From Panicum virgatum (Eukaryota > Streptophyta > Magnoliopsida > Poales > Poaceae), in assembly GCF_016808335.1 (NCBI RefSeq), contig NC_053144.1, positions 19,948,403-20,012,402 on the forward strand: a stretch of 64,000 bases of DNA, in the 5' to 3' direction. Within the stretch, counting starts at the first letter, position 1. Each line of letters begins with the position of its first letter. Positions 58,301 to 64,000 of this stretch are shown here, piece by piece. A model generated the notes under the pieces. It ran no database searches. It was not told where the DNA came from and saw only the letters and a list, made by a program, of their open reading frames with translations. A program made the translations under genes and the position numbers.

Positions 58301-60417
58301 AAACCATCCTCACATTTTGTGTCATTAAATTCAAATAGTATTTTGTGCTAAGAGTTTCAGAAACGCGTATTTCTGACTACAAGCATCTCAAATTTGTTTT
58401 TGTGATCTTGTCATGTGTTGATTTTTCTACAGGCGAACATTCGTTTGCGTCGTGTAAGAAACCCCATAATTGGTGACAAGTTCAGCAGCAGACATGGGCA
58501 AAAGGGTGTTTGCTCTCAGTTGTGGCCTGACATTGACATGCCATTCTCTGCAAATACTGGCATGAGGCCAGATCTTATCATTAACCCTCATGCATTTCCT
58601 TCAAGAATGACTATTGCAATGCTTTTAGAGTCTATGGCAGCAAAGGTACAAATATAAAATATTCACTTCTCTATCACTAGGTTCTGAGAAAATCTGTATC
58701 ATGTTGTAAGTTAAAAAAATATAGCAAGCTAAAAACTGAGTTTATTTCACAGAAGGAATATCTGAAATGAAGTTAATTTGACACTATATAAATTTAACAC
58801 CATATGTGTCTAGGTACTAAAGAGTTGTTGGCATATTGACATTTCTACAGCGATGATCTTATACAGCTGTTGACATCTTTTGATTGGTGCTTTGCCTCTT
58901 TTGTGGGACTGTAGCTTTTGGTTTTATCTTATAGTTTCTCGAATTAAACCTATTTTATTAAATGCTTATGCGCTCTTGAAAAGTATTGTTTGTATTTTGA
59001 ATGTTGTATTGTTGTCTTTTATTCACTTTGAAAAGTGTCCCTAGTCACCTTTGGTGGTCATGGACATACTTTCTGGACAGGTTTCGTCCTTCTAAAAGTT
59101 CTGTGCCTGTATAGAAATATTTGTTCCTAGATACTCCCTCTGTTTGAAATTAAAAGGCTTTGACAAACAATAACTCTATTAGTACATATTTTTTGTGACA
59201 CAAAATTGATATTATTAGATTCAAATTAGAAAGATACTTGTGATCAACATTCTATTCGTATTCAAATAATATTTGTGATTAAAAGTTGTATCACATAGAT
59301 GAAATATTAACTAAACAAAAAACGCCTTGTAGAAAAAGGATAGGAGTGCCGTTCTGCCTAAATATACCTTGAATTTGTCCTTGCAGGCTGGAAGTCTGCA
59401 TGGAAAGTTCATTGATGCCACACCTTTTTCAAGCTCTGTCAAAGAGGAGGGCAAGGATTCCCATAATCCTGATTCGATTGTGAATGAACTGGGTCCCATG
59501 CTCGCATCTTATGGGTTTGATTATCATGGAACAGAGATCCTTTATAGTGGATTTTTTGGCACTGAGATGGAGTGTGTGATTTTCATTGGACCTGTTTATT
59601 ACCAGCGTCTTAGGCATATGGTCTCAGATAAATTCCAGGTGAGCAATTTGTTGTTTGTTCTACATTTGACATGCGGGCCTTTGATCAATATCTTCATGCA
59701 CCCATTATCCATTAGCTTAACCTTTCTTTTGTTTTTTTAAAAATTTGCAAGGCAAGAGTTTTCTCCTAAGTAGGTAGCTAGGTTTTCCCACCTGTCTTCC
59801 TTGGTATTGAATTGGACAGCCTTAGCCCCAATTTATTTATTTGACTGACCATGAAAAAGAAGCCAAATAGTTGTGCCTACCAAGTGTACCAGAAACCAAA
59901 GTTTCACTTTCTTTGTACTTAGCATCACTGTTTGTAATTTTGGATTGTAACTGAATACTGATGTAATTTGTCTATGCAGGTCCGCACAACTGGTCGTATA
60001 GACCAGGTGACAAAACAACCCATTGGAGGAAGGAAGCATGGCGGAGGGATCCGGTTTGGTGAGATGGAGCGCGATGCGCTCCTCGCCCATGGGTCTTCCT
60101 ACCTCTTGCACGACAGGCTCCACTCCTGCTCGGACTACCACATCGCGGATGTGTGCTCCTTCTGCGGGAGCCTACTGACCGCGACAGTGATCAAATCCGA
60201 TACGCAGAAGAAAGCCAAGCGCGAGATGCTTGGGGTATCCACGGTGAGGCCGGCAAAAAACTTATCGTGCCATGCCTGCAAAACGAGCAAGGGGATGGAG
60301 ACCGTGGCGATGCCGTACGTGTTCAGGTACCTGGCCGCCGAGCTGGCCGCCATGAACATAAAGCTGGAGCTCCGGCTGAGCAACAAATCAGAATTGCCTC
60401 CCAGCCAAGGATCATGA
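34392..60417 (+). CDS. NRPA2: DNA-directed RNA polymerase I second-largest subunit
   Basis: This subunit pairs with NRPA1 to form the catalytic centre of RNA polymerase I, which transcribes 35S rDNA in the nucleolus. Exons: 34392-34578, 34872-34945, 35104-35226, 35635-35711, 36366-36429, 36514-36584, 37284-37361, 37443-37488, 38038-38218, 38307-38359, 38443-38516, 38621-38738, 46709-46793, 48532-48644, 48851-48978, 49049-49128, 49359-49600, 49703-49867, 49948-50112, 50212-50286, 56745-56848, 56923-56998, 57858-57980, 58068-58211, 58433-58645, 59387-59638, 59980-60417. They join in frame to about 1182 residues, close to known plant orthologues. Landmarks: [13 protein letters not shown] near residue 505, GYDMEDAMI near 768, [12 protein letters not shown] near 895, and C-terminal zinc cysteines (CSFC, CHAC) near 1096-1137. 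Intron 1 appears to be U12 AT-AC and intron 22 is GC-AG; all others are GT-AG. Introns 12, 13 and 20 hold transposons. I see no disabling mutation. Confidence 0.95.
34579..34871 (+). other. U12-type AT-AC intron of NRPA2
   Basis: The donor ATATCCTC (34579-34586) matches the U12 AT-AC consensus. A CCCTTAAC branch-site match lies at about 34852-34859. The intron ends in AC at 34870-34871, about 13 nt after the branch A. Splicing here joins ...STILKI to [14 protein letters not shown] in frame. No GT donor in this exon gives a sensible junction. Confidence 0.75.
39118..39234 (+). repeat. Copia copy 2, 5' LTR
   Basis: 117 bp, TGTTGGTGTATATG to CCTACA, followed by a TGGTATCA primer-binding site. 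Confidence 0.9.
44164..44415 (+). pseudogene. captured receptor-like cytoplasmic kinase fragment
   Basis: An open block reads [18 protein letters not shown], then [28 protein letters not shown] and [13 protein letters not shown]. This corresponds to kinase subdomains IX to XI. The RRPIE-K-E--E-----WAM spacing resembles calmodulin-binding receptor-like cytoplasmic kinases (CRCK). The ATP-binding lobe and catalytic loop are absent. It is a transduplicated fragment, not a kinase. Confidence 0.75.
44455..44600. repeat. GC-rich minisatellite in the hAT element
   Basis: Units of about 70 bp built on GGAGGGCCGGAGCTCGGCGG and GGAGGCCGAAGCTGGGCGGC are repeated about twice, with partial copies on either side. 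Confidence 0.7.
46070..46272 (+). repeat. triplicated polypurine-tract units, copy 2
   Basis: Three units, each with GTC(C/T)AGTCTTGAACACCGCTG, GTTCAGACT, a G-rich tract and a TGTTGG(CT)-like LTR start. The last tract runs into the 3' LTR. Copy 1 has two such units. Confidence 0.8.
46273..46379 (+). repeat. Copia copy 2, 3' LTR
   Basis: 107 bp, same family as 39118-39234 with a short internal deletion. It is followed by the ATTTC target duplication. Confidence 0.88.
47513..48105. mobile_element. hAT MITE in NRPA2 intron 13
   Basis: The 8-bp target duplication CTTGATTC (47505-47512 and 48106-48113) flanks 593 bp. The ends are inverted: CAGTGTTTAAAAAGGCGC on the left and CAATGTTCAAAAAGGCGC (reverse complement) on the right. 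Repeated CTAGGCG motifs lie inside each end. It includes a (TTTTC)n microsatellite at about 47919-47957. No protein is encoded. Confidence 0.88.
51470..51631 (-). repeat. left (3') LTR, truncated
   Basis: 162 bp nearly identical to 55079-55240. Its last 10 bp are missing where CTCCCTCCATCCC begins. Confidence 0.8.
51632..51700. mobile_element. Stowaway/Mariner-type terminus
   Basis: After a TA, the sequence CTCCCTCCATCCCAAAAAAC and a second CCCAAAAAACAAGGCGTATTAG-like stretch match the conserved terminus of grass Stowaway MITEs. The opposite terminus is not seen, so either only one end survives or the rest is more diverged. Confidence 0.5.
51969..52460 (+). CDS. uncharacterised 163-residue protein
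   Basis: An uninterrupted frame starts at ATG 51969 and ends TGA at 52458-52460. The N-terminal half (residues about 8-85) is Ala/Leu-rich with heptad-like spacing ([38 protein letters not shown]) and should form amphipathic helices. A CSRCG motif near residue 91 and an acidic C-terminus ([15 protein letters not shown]) follow. I do not recognise the family. It lies between a Stowaway-type terminus and the interior of an LTR element, opposite in strand to that element, and inside an NRPA2 intron. It may belong to an inserted transposon or be a retained gene fragment. Expression is unknown. Confidence 0.4.
   Translation: MEAPRLMTEGTKTAADLQIEVVAGLRTAADGLNAAAAEVLQAAVADGLLAAAESLVETGNRLKGEVASGLRVAGYGLRHAAKFLRATICSRCGLVHSDYDSIAWDEGLDKFDCRVLFHDAQSRNMWLEKNNVVVDSEVDDDLLSFVPDSLAEDPNFSTDESAK
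52845..52990 (-). pseudogene. unidentified exon-like fragment
   Basis: The minus strand reads [20 protein letters not shown] followed by a short hydrophobic and acidic stretch ending [10 protein letters not shown], then a stop. It looks like the C-terminus of a soluble protein, but I cannot name it. It lies just inside the duplicated polypurine tracts of the LTR element. Confidence 0.3.
53150..55078 (-). other. GC-rich interior of the LTR element
   Basis: Long open frames occur on the minus strand (for example 54364-53474), but their residues are Arg/Ser/Pro-rich and no gag, protease or polymerase motif is visible. I treat it as non-coding interior. Confidence 0.5.
55079..55250 (-). repeat. 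right (5') LTR of the non-autonomous element
   Basis: 172-bp LTR with TG...CA ends. The primer-binding site lies directly inside and the CTAGC target duplication directly outside. Confidence 0.82.
55785..56339. mobile_element. foldback MULE MITE in NRPA2 intron 20
   Basis: The 9-bp target duplication TTTTGTTTA (55776-55784 and 56340-56348) flanks 555 bp. Inverted ends of about 200 bp start GGCAAAATAACCAAAA on the left and GGCAAAATAGCCAAAA on the right, with CTCAATTTGGT and GTCCAATTTAGTCC inside both. No coding capacity. The 9-bp duplication and long inverted repeats point to the Mutator superfamily. Confidence 0.82.
59132..59347. mobile_element. degenerate Stowaway-like MITE in NRPA2 intron 25
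   Basis: A left end TACTCCCTCTGTTTGAAATTA is typical of Stowaway/Mariner elements. The right end near 59340 (AAAGGATAGGAGTGC) is only loosely complementary. It lies about 40 bp upstream of exon 26. Confidence 0.5.
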
Positions 60418-60974
60418 GGTTCCTCCACCCCTGGACAACCGCTAGTTCATCTCGGGGTGCCCCGGCAGGCGGAAGTGTGGCCGTTGCAATTGCAACACCC
60501 TGCTGGGGACTGCAAAATTTTGTTCGAGGGAAATGTAGCTCCCCCCAGTCGAGTCGTGCGTCGCAGTTTGTATTGTTCCATGCGTACGTGGGCGTGATGT
60601 ATCGTCGCAACTTGTAGCAAAACATCACTGATTCAACTTGTAGCAAAACATCATTGATTCAACGTGAATCCGGGTTATAGCTTTGCTTGCCCCTCGTTTT
60701 GCACTGATAATCTTGGTGGCTCTTGGCTGCTACGGGCACGGCGCGCACGGTCAGGCTGTCGTGCCGCTCTCTGTCATTGTTAATCGATTGGATTTTGGTG
60801 TGTATCAAAGCGGAGAGCAAGTTTCAACCATGACGCCAGCGGTAAACCATATTGCGATTAACTCATTAACTGAACCAATGTTCCGCTTACATTTTAAAGT
60901 TTCAGAAAAGTGTCTTGACGTTTGAAAGCTCGTGTTTCATGAAATCAAGCGTGTTCCGGGTAATTATTATACCA
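60418..60974 (+). other. NRPA2 3' flank
   Basis: Short intergenic stretch. AACTTGTAGCAAAACATCA(C/T)TGATTC is repeated in tandem at about 60609 and 60636. An 80-codon frame at 60683-60925 is described separately. No clear polyadenylation signal stands out. Confidence 0.45.
60683..60925 (+). other. 80-codon open frame with secretion-signal-like start
   Basis: The frame opens at TTG 60683 and has no ATG at its start. It reads LAPRFALIILVALGCYGHG, a hydrophobic stretch, then AHGQAVVPLSVIVNRLDFGV and ends KVSEKCLDV. It looks like a signal peptide plus the start of a secreted protein, with base use unlike the neighbouring GC-rich exons. It may be chance, a remnant of an unknown gene, or foreign DNA. 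I do not call it a gene. Confidence 0.25.
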
Positions 60975-61893
60975 TGATAAAGGAAGCTAAGTTTCAATGA
61001 TTATCCATAACATCCAAGTTCACCTTCGTCCTGTCCAATGTACTGCTTTTTATATTTTTTCATCCAAGCTCTCGAGAAGAAACTGCGCGAGGGTATGCTA
61101 ATTCTACCCTTTTCTTATCTTCCACAATTTTGTTTTTTATAAGACAATTTTCTTCAACAGATCAACAGGCCAACATATTTGAACAGGGCGAGATTACATG
61201 TCGGTTGATCTGTTGGCCTATTGCCAACACAAATACGACGTCCAAGTCTGCATTTGTCGGAAAATATCGCTCTTTCCGGCAGCATTCCACCTTGCTAATA
61301 TAGATATATGAATGTAATTTTTTTGGGCGTTGGATCTTGAGGGAACGGCTCAGACGTTGCCCAAGCTTCACCAACTTCAACTTGGGCCGGGTTCTTCTGT
61401 CGGATGTGGTGTGGACCAGATTCAGGCCCCATTCGGTTGGCAAAAAGTTTGTTACAGTAACCATCACATCGAATTTTTAGACATCGAATTTTTGGACACA
61501 TGTATGAAATATTAAATATAGATGAAAAAATAACTAATTACACATTCTAATTAATTAGCACGAGATGAATCTTTTAAGTTCATGATTGGACATTATTTAT
61601 CAAATAACAACAAAATATGATACAGTAATTTTTCACCCCCGAAATCGCGAACGGAGCCTCAAGCAAACGCACAAGCCAGCTCTTTATTTCCAGGCCTGCA
61701 CTCTGCAGCAGCCTTAAACCCCTCCTCCCGTCCTCCGCCGCCGCCTCCACTCTACTCTAGGGTTTTTTTCTTCCCGCCGAAACCAAGCGCTCGGCGGCTG
61801 GGCCGCCGCTCACCGTTGACGCAGCCCGGAGCTCCGCCACCCCTCAGGCCTCCACTAGGGCATAGCCGCCCGGCGCCGCCGCCGCCGCTCACC
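60975..61893 (+). promoter_or_regulatory. NOC2 promoter and 5' UTR, copy of the NRPA2 promoter
   Basis: Collinear with 24148-24655 plus 34284-34391. TGGGCC (site II-like) lies at 61383-61388 and TAGGGTTT (telo-box) at 61758-61765. TTCCCGCCGAAACCAAGCGC and a GACGCAGCCCGGAGC stretch follow, as in the NRPA2 leader. Beyond about 61835 the two leaders diverge (the NOC2 leader adds about 60 bp before its ATG). Site II plus telo-box is the known promoter signature of plant ribosomal-protein and ribosome-biogenesis genes. Confidence 0.85.
61425..61658. mobile_element. Tourist-type (PIF/Harbinger) MITE in the NOC2 promoter
   Basis: The target duplication TCA (61422-61424 and 61659-61661) flanks 234 bp. 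The left end GGCCCCATTCGGTT matches the right end reverse-complemented, GGCTCCGTTCGCG. The NRPA2 copy of this promoter lacks the insert, so it post-dates or is unique to this copy. Confidence 0.78.
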
Positions 61894-64000
61894 ATGTCGG
61901 ATTCCAACGACTACGGTGAGTTTCCGACCCCACCCAACCTCGATTTGGTACGCCACTCCTCTCTACGCTTCCGTCTGATTTGTCCAGGTGTTTCTGTGTG
62001 GTTTTGGTGGGGGTTTAGTGGACTTGCCCGTCTCGGACGACGATGAGGACGACGAAGACTTGGAGGATGCAATGGACGAGGAGGATGAGCAGCACGCGGC
62101 AGAGCTCAAGCGGCTGTCGGAAAAGGTTTTAATTTCGTCCCTTCTGATATCTGCTCTGTGTTTCCCGCGAACTTGAAAACTTTATATGTCCATTGCTACT
62201 ATAGTTATTAAACATCAATTTCTAGCAGCGTAAGTGGATGGTTGATCGTTACTGGTTCTGGCCACTAAGCTTATCCATTTTTTCAACGCTTTACTGGTTG
62301 CCTGGATAGGTCAGTGCTAGGCTAGATCGCGCCTTTGTCCTGTTTTTCCTTTGGATGCATTTAAATTGACTCCAGAAGCTGGTGTGCTTTTTGCCTAATA
62401 GCTGGCAGTTAATTGGTCTGTACGCATTCACGTTAAAATTGTGTGGTCGGCTTTATGGATAGTTGTCTTATTGATTCAGAAATGAATTATTGGACTGTGA
62501 TATGATGAGCTATATACTAGGTATCACAGAGAAGGGTGATATTTTAGCCTCAGGCCTACAACTAGATGCTCAATTTTGTTCTTCCAACTAATCATTTCTT
62601 TTCTTCCTAGTTTTCCTCTCTTTTTTTTTCCTGCATGCCACCATATCACTGTAGGCTGTTTTTTAGGCTTATTTACTTATTTGTTGTAGGATCCTGAGTT
62701 CTATAAATATTTAGAAGAGAACGATAAAGGCTTGTTGGAATTCGACGATGATGAAATCGAGGTAAGCTGATCCCATTTTGTAAATTTTGTATAATAGAAG
62801 CATGAGAGTGGGCTCATCTTTGAATGTTACCTTTAGGATGACCAGGAAACTGGGATTTCTGATGCTGAGGAACCTGTCCCCAAAGACGAACTGAAGCAAA
62901 GTGTGAAGCCTATTACAATGGAAATGGTTGATTCCTGGTGCGAGGGAGTGCAGAATGAGAAGATAGGTTCTATTCGTTCTATTCTTCAAGCTTTTCGGCG
63001 AGCCTGCCATTATGGTGAAGATCAAGGGGACAATTCAGCTCCAAAGTTCAGTGTCATCTCTGGTAGTGTACTTGATAAAGTAATGCACTTTGTTTTGAAA
63101 CACATGGATAGAGTCCTCCGACAATTACTTGGTGCCCCAAGCTTTGGAGGGAAGAAAGAGACAATCAGTGAACTGAGGCTGAGTAAGCCATGGAAGAGGC
63201 ATGGCAACCTTATGAGGATCTATCTTGCCAATGCACTTCATATGATAACAGAGATGACTGATGAGAAAATGATAGCATTTACTATACACCGTGCCAGAGC
63301 ATCTGCTGTTTTTCTGGCAGCTTTCCCATCACTCCTGAGGAAGTATGTTAAGGTGTGTAGCTTGTGATTCTCTTCTGCCTATGTGGTTGCATTCGGCATT
63401 GCCTCTCCGGTGTCCATCTACAAAGTTTGTTATTTACTTCTTTTTTTGCATGCTTCAATTATAGGCTTTGCTTCATACCTGGGCTAGAGGACGAGGTGCA
63501 ATGCCTCTTGTTTCTTTTATGTTCCTTCGAGACTTGTGCATTCAATTAGGTTCAGATTGCCTTGACACATGCCTCAAGGGTATATACAAGGCTTATTTGG
63601 TAAACTGCAAATTGTCCAAATCTATCAGTGTATCAAAACTACAACACATTCAATTCCTTGGAAATTGTGTCAGAGAAATATATGTTCTGGATCCACAAAA
63701 TGCATACCAGCATGCTTTTGTTTTCATCCGTCAACTGGGGGTTATCTTAAGAGGAGCTCTTACTGAAAAAGGCCCAAAGGTATATGCTATTGAACTCGTT
63801 GCCATCCACTGGAACTTCATTGTTTACCTATGATCTGACAGAGAGTTATGCGCCTCTTGTTTTATTTTGTAAGTCAGCAAAGGACAAAAGGCAGAAAGAA
63901 AGTAGCAAATCGACAAAAAAACAAATGGAGGTATTATTCGTAATTTTATTCCTCAACTACCTTTCTGATATTGTACAAGTCGTTCTAATACTTATTGCAT
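61894..64000 (+). CDS. NOC2: nucleolar complex protein 2 (NOC2) family, 5' part
   Basis: NOC2-type proteins are nucleolar factors that pair with NOC1 or NOC3 to mature and move 60S pre-ribosomes. Exons: 61894-61915, 62019-62125, 62690-62761, 62837-63352, 63465-63779 and 63874-63930, all GT-AG and in frame. The gene continues past the window. The N-terminus is acidic ([20 protein letters not shown]), followed by [19 protein letters not shown], a conserved NOC2 start. The helical repeat region includes [53 protein letters not shown] and [19 protein letters not shown] Lys-rich segment ([15 protein letters not shown]) is encoded by exon 6. The only odd point is exon 6, whose acceptor (TTTTGTAAG) is weak. 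Its promoter is a copy of the NRPA2 promoter. Confidence 0.88.

Overview
This is nuclear DNA of a grass (Poaceae). The evidence is a set of intron-rich plant genes with GC-rich 5' ends, separated and invaded by typical grass transposons: Copia elements primed by tRNA-iMet, Tourist and Stowaway MITEs, hAT and Mutator-like elements, LINEs and a TRIM. Four host genes can be modelled. They are a Dof transcription factor (12203-13063, +), a three-exon DUF1218 membrane protein (13755-22051, -), the second-largest subunit of RNA polymerase I (34392-60417, +, 27 exons), and the first six exons of a NOC2-type ribosome-assembly factor (61894 to the window end, +). Everything else is transposon, gene remnant or intergenic DNA.

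Layout. 1-2237: the gag end and 5' LTR of a minus-strand Copia element, itself cut by another LTR element at 307. 2556-3402: a complete TRIM. 3403-11001: an AT-rich stretch with a decayed NPC1-like sterol transporter remnant (5255-7865), bounded by GC-palindrome hairpins that resemble Helitron 3' ends. 11002-13063: Dof promoter and gene. 13755-22051: the DUF1218 gene, whose second intron holds a 5.86 kb Copia element (14678-20533) and a short LINE. 22215-23102: a hAT element about 160 bp upstream of its start codon. 24656-34283: a multigene Mutator-like element (two GRF-type zinc-finger genes, a plant mobile domain gene and a MuDR-type transposase, all damaged) lodged in the promoter of the Pol I subunit gene. 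34392-60417: the Pol I subunit gene. Its intron 12 holds a second Copia of the same family, which is itself cut by a hAT element carrying a kinase-gene fragment. Intron 13 holds a hAT MITE. Intron 20 holds a LINE cut by a non-autonomous LTR element, plus a foldback MULE MITE. 60975-64000: promoter and start of NOC2.

The most interesting result concerns the two ribosome-biogenesis genes. The DNA upstream of the Pol I subunit gene (24148-24655 plus 34284-34391, now split by the MULE) and the DNA upstream of NOC2 (60975-61830) are copies of one sequence. The copies run from distal promoter into the 5' UTR and share a TGGGCC (site II-like) element and a TAGGGTTT (telo-box) element. Two neighbouring genes acting in the same nucleolar process therefore carry a duplicated promoter. 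Each copy was later hit by a different transposon. The Pol I subunit gene also appears to begin with a U12-type AT-AC intron, and its coding sequence of about 1182 codons reads open through all 27 exons.
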